Shown: positions 35,361 through 43,173 of the stretch, one piece after another
How the letters are laid out: every line of letters begins with the position of its first letter
How positions within the stretch are numbered: the first letter of the stretch is position 1
Assembly: GCA_963765625.1 (NCBI GenBank)
Contig: CAVXXD010000006.1
Span: forward strand, 1 to 64,000
DNA: 64,000 nucleotides
Reading direction: 5' to 3'
Source: CAVXXD01 sp963765625
GTDB lineage: Bacteria > Actinomycetota > Geothermincolia > Geothermincolales > Geothermincolaceae
The notes under the pieces: model-generated
Databases searched by the model: none
What the model was told of the DNA's origin: nothing
What the model saw: only the letters and a program-made list of their open reading frames with translations
Position numbers and translations under genes: made by a program

Positions 35361-36161
35361 ATGGGTACCAACAAGAGAGTAGTGGAGGCCCTGGCCCAGT
35401 CCGTCAGGTTTAAGGACCTGATGTTCAAGATGACCAGCCTGCCGGGGATCAGTAAGATGACCGAGTTGGCGCTGGGCAAGACCAGCACCAACGTGACCGT
35501 GCTGCCGGTACATGAAACGGTGGATGCGGACGGCGGCACCACCATGCCCCTGAAAGTGATAGAGCACTTCATCGACCAGGCCAGCTACCACGTCATCCTG
35601 GACTCCTGCCTCTGCCGCATGACCTTGGGCTGCAAGGACTACCCCATTGACCAAGGCTGCATCTTTCTGGGGGAAGGCGCGCGCAGCATCAGCCCTTCCG
35701 TGGGAAGGCACGTCACCAGGGATGAGGCCCTGGAGCACCTCCACGGCAGGGTGGAACTGGGGCTCCTGCCGCTCATCGGCAAGGTCGACTTCGACGCGCT
35801 GATCCTGGGGGTGAGGGACCGCAACCGCCTGATGACCATCTGCATGTGCTGCCCCTGCTGCTGCCTGACCACCGGGCTGCATTATGCGTCGGCCGGCGTG
35901 CGCGACGGGGTGGTCAAGCGGCTCGAGGGACTGGAGGTCAAGGTCACCGGCGACTGCACGGGTTGCGGCAACTGTGTTGAAGCGTGCATCTTCAAACAGA
36001 TCAACCTGGTCAACGGCAAGGCCGTGGTCGACGAAGCCTGCAAGGGTTGCGGGCGCTGCGCCGTCGCCTGCAAGAACGGGGCCATCAGCGTGACCATGAA
36101 CGACGCTGACTACCTGCAGGCGTGCGTCGACCGCATCAGCGCCACCGTCGACGTAACCTGA
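35361..36161 (+). CDS. Cys-rich 2x[4Fe-4S] ferredoxin-like protein
   Basis: A 266-residue iron-sulfur protein. The C-terminal third holds two typical clusters (CTGCGNCVEACIF and CKGCGRCAVACKNGA). Upstream are two further Cys-dense segments: CLCRMTLGCKDYPIDQGC near residue 85 and MTICMCCPCCC near residue 170, which might bind another cluster or metal. No transmembrane helix is seen. It is preceded by a GAGAGGAGG ribosome site and lies alone between glutamate decarboxylase and the convergent PBP4 gene. It is probably an electron carrier or reductase subunit of unknown partner. Confidence 0.85.
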   Translation: MGTNKRVVEALAQSVRFKDLMFKMTSLPGISKMTELALGKTSTNVTVLPVHETVDADGGTTMPLKVIEHFIDQASYHVILDSCLCRMTLGCKDYPIDQGCIFLGEGARSISPSVGRHVTRDEALEHLHGRVELGLLPLIGKVDFDALILGVRDRNRLMTICMCCPCCCLTTGLHYASAGVRDGVVKRLEGLEVKVTGDCTGCGNCVEACIFKQINLVNGKAVVDEACKGCGRCAVACKNGAISVTMNDADYLQACVDRISATVDVT

Positions 36162-36181
36162 GGGTCCGTCAACACTGTCCG

Positions 36182-37774
36182 TCAGTACTGGTTGTAGAGA
36201 GCCTCGACGATGCCGGCGTGCTTCTGCATCATCTCCTGCAGCCCGTCCATATCGTCGATGGGCACGTGGTTGACGTTGATGTCAAACACCAGCTCCCGCC
36301 CGCTCGCCGTCACCATGTAGCCCCCCAGAGCCCGGGCCTGCACCACCATACGCTGGTTGAGGGCGTCGCCGCCGGCGTGGGTTCCCGTCTTAGCCTGGAC
36401 GTTGCCCGCGGCCGGGCTGGACGTGAGCACCCTGGCCAGAGAGCCGTCCACCCCCAGCACCGGCAAACAATCCCGGTAGGCAGCGAAATCGTCGCGTGTG
36501 CTCATGTAGCGCAGCAGCTGCACCACGGATTCGGGGCTGATGAAGTTAGCACCAAAGGCACCTTGACCGTCGTTGAGGATGATGCCGCCGGTGTCCACGC
36601 CCGCACGGTCCAGGAAGGCTTTCTCCAGCGCTAGCCCTTCCTCCATAGTTGAGCCGCCCCGGTCCACCGCCATCAGGTACAGCAGGGTATCCGCCCCCAG
36701 GTTGTGACTGACCTTGACGATCAGCTTGGCGTACTCCTTCAGGGGGGGCGAGGTGAGCAGGGCTACCCGGTCGGACTCCGCGTAGCTCCCCGGCGAGGGA
36801 AGGGCGGCGGTGTTGTTGGCCCCCGTTTCCGGCGCGGTCACCGTAACCCCGGCGCGGCGCAGGGCCTCGATGAAGAGGGTCCGCGCGAAGGACGCGGGGT
36901 CGGTCACCTGGAAAGTGCGAACCGTCTCGCCCGCGTCCGCCGGGATCCGGCCTTCCACCGTGATCACCCCGGGCGAGCTTTCCTCTATCTCCAACTCCAG
37001 CTGTTCCCCCGGCGAAGTCGTGACGACCTTGTTTTCCACCTTGTAGGCGGCCGTCCGGGGCCGCCAGTCAACGGTTGCCGGGCTGCCGGTGGATGCCGGC
37101 GTGATCACCAGGTCGATGAGGTTCTCGTTGACCATGATGGGGGTGAGGATGTATTCCTCGGCCGGGTTGAAGGAGCGATCCGGGCCATACAACCTGTCGT
37201 CGATGATGACGTCGCCCTCGATCTCCCTGATGCCGCCGGCAGCCACCTGCCGGGCCATCTCCTCCAGGCCGGCCAGGGGATCCCCTTCGGTGAGGACGGC
37301 GTAACCGAGAGCGTTGGCGTCGGCGTGGTCCGCATCGGTGTATTCGATGGTCCCGTCAAGGGCACCCCGTCCTCCCAGCACCAGGTCTCCCCCGGCCACC
37401 AGGACCAGGTCGCCCTCGAGCGCTCCCCCCAGCCCCATCCCGCCCCGCCGGTAGACCGGAGTCTCAAAGGTGTGGCCTTCCCCAAGAACGTCGAAGGCGG
37501 CGGCTGAGGTAAAAAGCTTGGTAGTGGAGGCGGGGTCGAGCATGGCCTCGGGATTGAGGGACTCGAGCTCTTCCCCACTGCCCAGGTCCACCACCCGGAT
37601 ACCCCACGAGGAGTTAGCGAACTCGGGTGACTCCACCACTTCCCGCACGCCGCCGGAGAGCATGGTCCCACCGTCGCCGGAACTGCCGCCGCTTCCGCAA
37701 CCGGTAACCACTAGCAGCAGTAAGATGGCCGGCAAGGTTGAGAGGAAGCGGGCACCGGGCGATGAGTGTTTCAT
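36182..37774 (-). CDS. dacB: D-Ala-D-Ala carboxypeptidase/endopeptidase, PBP4 (S13) family, lipoprotein
   Basis: A 530-residue penicillin-binding protein that trims or cleaves peptidoglycan peptides outside the membrane. A lipoprotein signal ends LLLLVVTGC (Cys26). The active-site SxxK is STTK (Ser83-Lys86), the SxN motif is SHN in KVSHNLGAD, and KTG is AKTGTHAGG. A long insertion typical of the S13 family separates SxxK from SxN. Length is normal. It converges on the ferredoxin gene with a gap of 20 bases. Confidence 0.93.
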   Translation of the reverse strand: MKHSSPGARFLSTLPAILLLLVVTGCGSGGSSGDGGTMLSGGVREVVESPEFANSSWGIRVVDLGSGEELESLNPEAMLDPASTTKLFTSAAAFDVLGEGHTFETPVYRRGGMGLGGALEGDLVLVAGGDLVLGGRGALDGTIEYTDADHADANALGYAVLTEGDPLAGLEEMARQVAAGGIREIEGDVIIDDRLYGPDRSFNPAEEYILTPIMVNENLIDLVITPASTGSPATVDWRPRTAAYKVENKVVTTSPGEQLELEIEESSPGVITVEGRIPADAGETVRTFQVTDPASFARTLFIEALRRAGVTVTAPETGANNTAALPSPGSYAESDRVALLTSPPLKEYAKLIVKVSHNLGADTLLYLMAVDRGGSTMEEGLALEKAFLDRAGVDTGGIILNDGQGAFGANFISPESVVQLLRYMSTRDDFAAYRDCLPVLGVDGSLARVLTSSPAAGNVQAKTGTHAGGDALNQRMVVQARALGGYMVTASGRELVFDINVNHVPIDDMDGLQEMMQKHAGIVEALYNQY

Positions 37775-37963
37775 TATCAGACCTCCTTCGCGAGCTGTAA
37801 CGCCGTCAAGATCACCTTAAAGGTATTGTACTCCGCGGGCGCGGATGTGTTTTGTCCTGGAAAAGTGCGATAATGATTATGATATCAACGCAAGTTATTT
37901 TCCCACAAAAACCATGTTCAACCGGCGTGCTCCGGAGCCATGCCGACGTGGAGGAGGTTGCTT

Positions 37964-38563
37964 ATGATCTGCAGGAAATGCGGCGCCGAGAACCCCGTCA
38001 ACGCACCTTTCTGCTCTCTCTGCTTAAATCCACTGATAGGGCCTTCCGTGAGGACGGAGATCTGGGAATCCGCCGCCGCGGTGATAGAACCGGTGGCTCC
38101 CGTGGAGGAGCCGAGGCCGGCCACCACCCCGAGGAAGGCGACATCCTCCTTCGCCACCAGGCTTTACGGAATAGTCGGCGCCGAGGGGATGACCGTAGAG
38201 CAGTTGAAGCACGAGCTTCAGAATGGTGGGAGGATCGTCAGGTTCCGCTACACCATCGGCATGATCCTCTATTCCATCAAGAAGGACTCTCCGCCGTACC
38301 TCATCAGGGCCGGGAAAAACGCGATAGCTCCCGGCATCAAGTATTCCCTGCTCTCGTTCTTCCTGGGCTGGTGGGGTATTCCCATGGGGCCCCTGTACAC
38401 CCCCGCCGTCATATATTCCAACTTCATGGGAGACACGGACATAACCTATGAGTTCACTGCCCGCATGAAATCTGAGGATGCGCGGGCCGCCGTCAGGAGT
38501 TTCAATCCTTACGAGGCGCTGGACCCCTTCGGCATACAGGACCTCCACACCATGCAGAAATAA
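37964..38563 (+). CDS. Zinc-ribbon protein with a hydrophobic C-terminal region
   Basis: A 199-residue protein. The start at 37964 after GGAGGAGG gives MICRKCGAENPVNAPFCSLC, a zinc ribbon right at the N-terminus. A Pro/Glu-rich linker follows, then a domain with WRF-type strands and hydrophobic stretches (RYTIGMILYSIK, KYSLLSFFLGWWGIPMGPLYTPAVI), perhaps a re-entrant or single membrane helix. No family was recognised beyond the ribbon. A clear terminator follows. Confidence 0.8.
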   Translation: MICRKCGAENPVNAPFCSLCLNPLIGPSVRTEIWESAAAVIEPVAPVEEPRPATTPRKATSSFATRLYGIVGAEGMTVEQLKHELQNGGRIVRFRYTIGMILYSIKKDSPPYLIRAGKNAIAPGIKYSLLSFFLGWWGIPMGPLYTPAVIYSNFMGDTDITYEFTARMKSEDARAAVRSFNPYEALDPFGIQDLHTMQK

Positions 38564-38599
38564 CCGCTGTCCCGGCACAGCCGGCATCGCTGAGCAGAG

Positions 38600-38630
38600 A
38601 GGGCCGTGTTCCCACGGCCCTTTTTCTTTT
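38600..38630 (+). terminator. Intrinsic terminator after the zinc-ribbon gene
   Basis: GGGCCGTG-ttc-CACGGCCC followed by TTTTTCTTTT. The stem is 8-9 bp with a long U-tract, about 40 bases past the stop codon. Confidence 0.9.
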
Positions 38631-38673
38631 GGCAATTGTAATCGCTTATTTCTATTTATTGTTGTTTTATATC

Positions 38674-38702
38674 TTGACAACTATATTATTATTGCCTAAA
38701 CT
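38674..38702 (+). promoter_or_regulatory. Sigma-70-type promoter of the acyltransferase gene
   Basis: TTGACA (38674-38679), a 17-base spacer and TAAACT (38697-38702) lie in an AT-rich stretch 60 bases before the ATG at 38763. A small inverted repeat (ACTAT...ATAGT, about 38725-38742) between promoter and start could be an operator. Confidence 0.65.
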
Positions 38703-38762
38703 CGACTCAACTAGACTACTTTTAACTATTTTAAAGATAGTAAGACTGAGGAGGTACAAGAA

Positions 38763-40073
38763 ATGAACTACACCGCGGAGATATTCGACCAGGTGTTGAT
38801 GCTGTTCAACCATACCGGCTGGAACGATCACCAGCTGCACTGTGCCCTGCGATTCAAGTCGAGGCTGAACGCCAAGGTCCTCGAGGAGGCAGTCATCTCC
38901 TCCATCGAGGCTATCCCCATCCTGGGCACGCGCTACGCCGGCAAGGGGCCGAGGCCGCGATGGGAAAGCATCGATCGCGCCAGGTTCGGGGACGCCTTCA
39001 CCACAACCCGTTCGGAAGCCGAATTCGATGGATTCACCACTTACCGCATCGACGAGTCCACCGGTCCCCAGGTCAAAGTCTGCCTGCTCGACTCGGACCG
39101 CCCGGCCGTCGCCCTGACCATGAGCCACATGGTCAGCGACGCGGCCGGGTTCAAGAAATACCTGTACTTCCTGGCCCGTACATATTCGGGGATCATGGCC
39201 GATCCGGGATACCGGCCCGCCCCGGTGACCGGTGACCGGAGCATGGAAGGGGTGCTGGAAAACTTCAGCCTGGGAGCCAGGGTCAAGTCCATGCTCCTGC
39301 AGAGAAAAGAGAGTAATCACTGCGGGAGAAGAAAGTTTCCCTACGGCCCGGGTGGGGATAGTGGGGATCAAAAGCCCTTCGTCCTGGCTCGCAAGCTGGG
39401 GCGGAGCGACTTCGAGGCTGTCAGGGAATATTGCGAGTCGCGAGGGGCCACCGTCAACGACGTCCTGCTGGCCGCGTACTACCGCTGCATGTTCCGCAGG
39501 CTAGGGCTTCCTTCCGGCAAAGAAATCCGGATACCGTTGATGGTGGACATGCGCCGCTACCTGAGCCAGTCCGCGAAGTCCGACGTCCCGGCCAACATCA
39601 CCTCGATGCTGGTGACACAGCTCAAGCACAGGCCGGAAGAGGACTTCTCCGATACCCTCGCCAGGGTCAAGGCCATGATGGACAGGAGTAAGGCCGGCAA
39701 TATCGGCCTGAGCGGTTTCCTCAAGCTCGACCTGCTGTACCGCTGCTTTCCAGACAAATTGGCCAGCTTCTGGCTGAAGCCGTTCCTGGACAACCCCCTC
39801 ATCAGCATGACCAACATCGGGGTGCTGGACCACGCCCGGATATCCTTCGCCGGCCTGCGCCCCTGCGACGCCTTCATGACCGGCTCCATACAGCACAAGC
39901 CCTATTTCCAGGTCGCGGTGAGCACTTACGACGGTGAGGCCACCCTCAGCTCGAACCTCTACGGCAACGCGGACGACCGGGAGCGGGTTTCTTCCTTCCT
40001 GGAAGAGCTGGAAAGTGAGCTGGTCACGGAATGCTCTGCCGTGGAGCCCGAACTTGCCTGTGTGGCCGCCTGA
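38763..40073 (+). CDS. Condensation-domain-like acyltransferase
   Basis: A 436-residue protein with the HxxxD acyltransfer motif (MSHMVSDAAG, about residue 122) and a later VNDVLLAAYYR segment, the signature pair of NRPS condensation / wax-ester-synthase / PapA-like acyltransferases. It is stand-alone, with no carrier or adenylation domain nearby, so it may esterify or amidate a lipid or small molecule. Strong promoter and AGGAGGT site precede it and a terminator follows, making it monocistronic. Substrate unknown. Confidence 0.85.
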   Translation: MNYTAEIFDQVLMLFNHTGWNDHQLHCALRFKSRLNAKVLEEAVISSIEAIPILGTRYAGKGPRPRWESIDRARFGDAFTTTRSEAEFDGFTTYRIDESTGPQVKVCLLDSDRPAVALTMSHMVSDAAGFKKYLYFLARTYSGIMADPGYRPAPVTGDRSMEGVLENFSLGARVKSMLLQRKESNHCGRRKFPYGPGGDSGDQKPFVLARKLGRSDFEAVREYCESRGATVNDVLLAAYYRCMFRRLGLPSGKEIRIPLMVDMRRYLSQSAKSDVPANITSMLVTQLKHRPEEDFSDTLARVKAMMDRSKAGNIGLSGFLKLDLLYRCFPDKLASFWLKPFLDNPLISMTNIGVLDHARISFAGLRPCDAFMTGSIQHKPYFQVAVSTYDGEATLSSNLYGNADDRERVSSFLEELESELVTECSAVEPELACVAA

Positions 40074-40127
40074 GAGCACAGCCATGCCCGGGAACAGTTT
40101 CCGAAGGTTCCCCAACCGAGTAAGATG

Positions 40128-40304
40128 AAGCACATGAAAGAAGGCCGTGTCGCCACGGCCTTCTTCGTTTGATGACGGGGGCCTTCCGGTCCGCTTCCGC
40201 CGCCTGGCCTCCCGGCTGACGAGGCCCTTCCCCGGCCGTCCCGGCTTTCACGGATCGGGATGAGGCGCCCACGGTGGAACTCGAACCCACGACCTGCCCT
40301 GAGT
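40128..40304. repeat. Duplicated segment, copy A
   Basis: About 175 bases (terminator hairpin, a GC-rich spacer reading TTCGTTTGATGACGGGGGCC, and the 3' half of a tRNA-like gene) recur at 41324-41503 with about 90% identity. The copies lie in the same orientation 1.2 kb apart, flanking the AhpD-like and PH-domain genes. Confidence 0.85.
40138..40165 (+). terminator. Intrinsic terminator after the acyltransferase gene
   Basis: A 12-bp perfect stem AAGAAGGCCGTG / CACGGCCTTCTT around TCGC, about 65 bases past the stop. A slightly mutated copy (41331-41362) lies in the duplicated segment downstream. Confidence 0.75.
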
Positions 40305-40339
40305 CGGAGGGCCGCTCTGTCCGGCTGAGCTACGGAGGC
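40266..40339 (-). tRNA. tRNA-like gene, isotype uncertain, possibly degenerate
   Basis: On the minus strand a 74-base cloverleaf can be drawn: acceptor GCCTCCG with CGTGGGC (one C-U mismatch), D-arm GCTC-AGCCGGACA-GAGC, a perfect 5-bp anticodon stem GCCCT/AGGGC, and T-arm GTGGG-TTCGAGT-TCCAC. The anticodon loop reads CCGACTC, giving anticodon GAC by position, but the universal U33 is replaced by C. CCA is not fully encoded. The truncated copy at 41463-41503 has better-paired T-stem and acceptor bases, so this copy may be decaying. Confidence 0.55.
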
Positions 40340-40417
40340 CCCGTCATCAGATGTTGATCATAACATATTAAGTTATATATGTTAATTAATATCTAATATT
40401 TACTTGATAATGCAGCA

Positions 40418-40497
40418 GTGCTATACTTAAATGCGAGTCGGAGGGCTGCTCAGGAAACTGAGCTCCGGAAGGGCCGGGAAACCGGCCCTTTTGCTTT
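40418..40497 (+). ncRNA. Candidate small RNA with terminator hairpin, copy A
   Basis: An extended -10 element (TGCTATACT, 40419-40427) is followed by GAGTCGGAGGGC, a hairpin GCTCAG-GAAA-CTGAGC, and a terminator GGGCCGG-GAAA-CCGGCCC-TTTTGCTTT. No open frame fits. A diverged copy with the same order of parts lies at 41500-41583. The unit may be a small RNA or merely a repeated terminator cassette. Confidence 0.45.
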
Positions 40498-40510
40498 CAT
40501 GCAGATATCC

Positions 40511-40810
40511 TCAACCAAGCTCGTCGAGCACATAGTCACTTACATATGCCGCAGCGGGTCCGCCTGCCATCAATATCGCAACCCCCGCCGCTTCGATGAT
40601 CTCTTCGCGGCTGATCCCCATCTCTGTGGCAATGGGTATATGCCTCCGTATGCAGGGCTCACAGCGGAGCGCGACCGAGATGCCGATGATTATCAGTTGC
40701 TTGGTCCGAGCCGGCAGAGATCCGTCCTCGGTGACGGCTCCATGCAGTTCCCGGAATGCCTCGACTACGCCCGGCAACTCCTCAGCGAGGGCGTTCAGTG
40801 GGTCTTCCAT
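40511..40810 (-). CDS. AhpD/carboxymuconolactone-decarboxylase-like protein
   Basis: A 99-residue helical protein of the AhpD-like superfamily. The redox motif CxxC followed by His is visible in LRCEPCIRRHI, after PARTKQLIIIGISVAL. Such proteins reduce peroxides or act on small organic substrates. The ATG at 40810 (MEDPLNAL) has an AAGGAG site, which is better than the longer frame starting at 40840. It converges on the candidate small RNA. Confidence 0.88.
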   Translation of the reverse strand: MEDPLNALAEELPGVVEAFRELHGAVTEDGSLPARTKQLIIIGISVALRCEPCIRRHIPIATEMGISREEIIEAAGVAILMAGGPAAAYVSDYVLDELG

Positions 40811-40877
40811 GACAACTCCTTTCTCACCAGGCCGCCCCAATCACTCCAGGATTGATCGGCAAGCGCTTCTTAACGGT

Positions 40878-41272
40878 ATGGCATTAGATAATACTAAGTT
40901 TAACTCCAACCCGGAGAGGAGCTTTCGATTATCAGCTTTACCTCGCATAAGGTATTCTGGAAGAGTTGCGCTTATGTCTTTACCCTTACCGATAAACGCA
41001 TCATTGTTCTGCAGGTTGGATGGACTTCCCACAAAGATGTAAAAAGCGTCAAAGAGATACCGCTGGACGCGGCGTTCTCCTATGGGATGAAGCGAGGCTC
41101 GACTGGTTCGGTTACGCCCGGGGAGAAGCTCGCCAAGAACGCACGTATGAATACCCTTTTTCTCGTCATGCCGGACGGGAGCAAAGAATCCTATACGTTC
41201 CAGGATAGCGATAAAGATATCCCGGCCATGGTGTGCGAAATTCTGGAGAAGATGGGAAAACCTGGTGAGTGA
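40878..41272 (+). CDS. Bacterial PH-domain protein, one frameshift
   Basis: The start MALDNTKFNSNPE (ATG 40878) is followed by a frame break near 40918. The other frame gives EELSIISFTSHKVFWKS, YVFTLTDKRIIVLQ, SVKEIPLDAAFSYG and MNTLFLVMPDGSKESY, the strand pattern of bacterial PH (bPH_2-type) domains, ending at TGA 41272. The reconstructed length is about 130 residues. No start codon exists in the second frame before 41087, so the short frame from there is not the real gene. Function unknown; the break is probably a sequence error. Confidence 0.6.
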
Positions 41273-41323
41273 CGGGAGCACAGTATTGATGTCCCCGGCA
41301 TCAGGATAGTCTGGACTGGAATG

Positions 41324-41503
41324 AACCATGTGAAAGAGGGCCGTGTCGCCACGGTCTTCTTCGTTTGATGACGGGGGCCTTCCGGTCCGCTTCCGCCGTC
41401 CGGCCTCCGGACTGACGAGGTCCTTCCCCGGCCATTCCGGCTTTCTCGGATCGGGATGAGGCGCCCCCGGTGGGACTCGAACCCACGACCTGCCCTGAGC
41501 GGT
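41324..41503. repeat. Duplicated segment, copy B
   Basis: Second copy of the segment at 40128-40304, in the same orientation. It ends inside the tRNA-like gene at the anticodon stem, where it joins directly to the small-RNA-like unit (41500-41583); copy A has about 115 extra bases, including the 5' half of the tRNA-like gene, at this junction. Confidence 0.85.
41463..41503 (-). pseudogene. Truncated tRNA-like fragment (3' half)
   Basis: The minus strand holds the 3' acceptor strand CGGGGGC, a perfect T-arm (GTGGG-TTCGAGT-CCCAC), the variable loop and AGGGC of the anticodon stem, matching 40266-40304 with a few differences. The 5' half is missing, so it cannot make a tRNA. Confidence 0.75.
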
Positions 41504-41583
41504 GCTATACTGAAATTTGAGTCGAAAGGCCGCTCGGAATACTGAGCAGCGAAAGGGTCGGGGAAACGCCCCTTTTGCTCTAC
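41500..41583 (+). ncRNA. Candidate small RNA with terminator hairpin, copy B
   Basis: TGCTATACT (41502-41510) is followed by GAGTCGAAAGGC, a GCTC...GAGC hairpin and a GGGG-AAAC-CCCC type hairpin with TTTTGCT. It matches the unit at 40418-40497 in order and spacing at roughly 75% identity. No coding potential is seen. From 41584 to 41837 nothing further was recognised. Confidence 0.4.
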
Positions 41584-41837
41584 CCGGAAACAAGCTGTGT
41601 GCAGGAACCACGGTCGTCCCGGCTTCGCGGCTGATCGGTTGGTGTCGCATACGTCAAGCGTGGCCCCGACGAGGAGCAGAATATTCTCATAGGAAGAGCG
41701 CTCGAAGGAGGTCGAATTCACCAGCGTGGAAACAGGGATTTCGATAACCTGTGGAACAGGAACAAGAAAGTGCTGGTCATCACAACCCTTTGGGGAATAG
41801 GGCCTGAGATGCAGGGAATAAAGGAAAGGCCATTATC

Positions 41838-43007
41838 GTGAGGACCAGAACCCTTAACAGATCATCATGGATAGCTGTCTTCGCCCTTGTTCTGTGCTTG
41901 TCGACAACCATTGGCTGTGGTAGTGGAGATGACACACCCCCCGGGCCTGTTTCCGAACCGGAGATCATGACGACCGCAGACGGTGTTCAATTCGTACGTA
42001 CTCCCGATGCTTGTTTCGAAAACCTCCCCGACTTCCCCTACGAAGCGAAGTACATGGAGATAGACGGCCTTCGCCAGGGTTATGTAGACGAAGGCCCCGC
42101 CGATGCCGACCCTATCCTTCTGCTGCACGGTGAGCCGAGCTGGTCTTTCCTGTACCGCAAGATGATCCCGATACTCGTGGAGGGCGGCCACCGGGTTATT
42201 GCCATGGATCACATAGGCATGGGAAGATCCGACAAGCCGATAGATATCGAGTATTACAGCTATGCGGGGCACATCGAGAGGCTTGAGAGGTTCATAAGAT
42301 ATCTGGATCTGGAACACATCACCTTATACTGTCAGGATTGGGGCAGCCTGATAGGGCTTCACGTCGCGGGGGAGAACCCTGAATGGTTTGACCGCATCGT
42401 TGTCAGCGATGGCACCCTGCCAGTAGTTCCCTATGGCATGAAGCCTTATCCACCGGTCGAAAACCCGGAAGAGATCAATACCGGCTTGGTTATGCCCTTT
42501 TCCGCCATTCCACCGCAGCAACCTCCATTCTACGATGAAGAGGGCAACCGCTTGATCCCCGGCGACCCGGAGACATCTTTTGCGGATTGGATGGTTTACT
42601 CCATGACCGCCGATTCGTTTCACCCGGCGGAAGTGGTCGAGGCCTTGACTTATTTCGATGTACCATCCGAAGTAGAAGCCGCTTATGACGCGCCGTTCCC
42701 AAGCCGGATGTACATGGCAGGGCCGCGTGTCTTTCCGTCGCTTGTCAATGATCTTTCAGGAGTCAACGGCAAAGCATGGAGAGGTTTGACCAACTACGAA
42801 AAGCCCTTCTTGACCATCTGGGCGAGTAACGATCCAGGCAACCTCGGATCGAAGGAAGCCCAGGACAAACTGATAAACAGCATTCCAGGTGCCGAAGGGC
42901 AACCACATGTACGACTCCCCGAGGCGAGTCACTTCATCCAGGAAGACCAGGGCGCGGAGGTTGCCAGGCGGATTAACGAGTTTATCGAGGCCAATCCACG
43001 CCAGTAG
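41838..43007 (+). CDS. Haloalkane-dehalogenase-like alpha/beta-hydrolase, predicted lipoprotein
   Basis: A 389-residue protein closest to haloalkane dehalogenases of subfamily I. HGEPSWSFLYRKMIP holds the oxyanion region, CQDWGSLIG holds the nucleophilic Asp and first halide-binding Trp, SNDPGN holds the probable acid, and EASHFIQED the catalytic His. These enzymes hydrolyse carbon-halogen bonds to alcohols. Unusually it starts with a lipoprotein signal (VLCLSTTIGC), so it would act outside the cell membrane. It starts at GTG. Base composition is lower in GC than the neighbours, suggesting acquisition. Epoxide hydrolase or esterase activity cannot be excluded. Confidence 0.85.
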   Translation: MRTRTLNRSSWIAVFALVLCLSTTIGCGSGDDTPPGPVSEPEIMTTADGVQFVRTPDACFENLPDFPYEAKYMEIDGLRQGYVDEGPADADPILLLHGEPSWSFLYRKMIPILVEGGHRVIAMDHIGMGRSDKPIDIEYYSYAGHIERLERFIRYLDLEHITLYCQDWGSLIGLHVAGENPEWFDRIVVSDGTLPVVPYGMKPYPPVENPEEINTGLVMPFSAIPPQQPPFYDEEGNRLIPGDPETSFADWMVYSMTADSFHPAEVVEALTYFDVPSEVEAAYDAPFPSRMYMAGPRVFPSLVNDLSGVNGKAWRGLTNYEKPFLTIWASNDPGNLGSKEAQDKLINSIPGAEGQPHVRLPEASHFIQEDQGAEVARRINEFIEANPRQ

Positions 43008-43173
43008 GATCTCCGGAGCAAGATCTCTTCTGATAAAGCTCTTCGAGACTGCGATGAGCATAAAGGCTTCTTCCTTTTGAGATAATTATGCGGATGCTTG
43101 CTCCCATGATTGTTCTGCTGGGGTGACAGGCGGGGCTTGAATTTAACCTGCCATGCCGGCCTGGGTCACGCGG

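Noticed and set aside
40266..40339. A functional tRNA-Val(GAC)
   Set aside because: The anticodon by position is GAC, but U33 is missing, the acceptor has a mismatch and the overall sequence is not like tRNA-Val; listed only as tRNA-like.
41087..41272. 61-residue gene starting at 41087
   Set aside because: It is the C-terminal part of the PH-domain protein whose frame extends upstream without a start codon.
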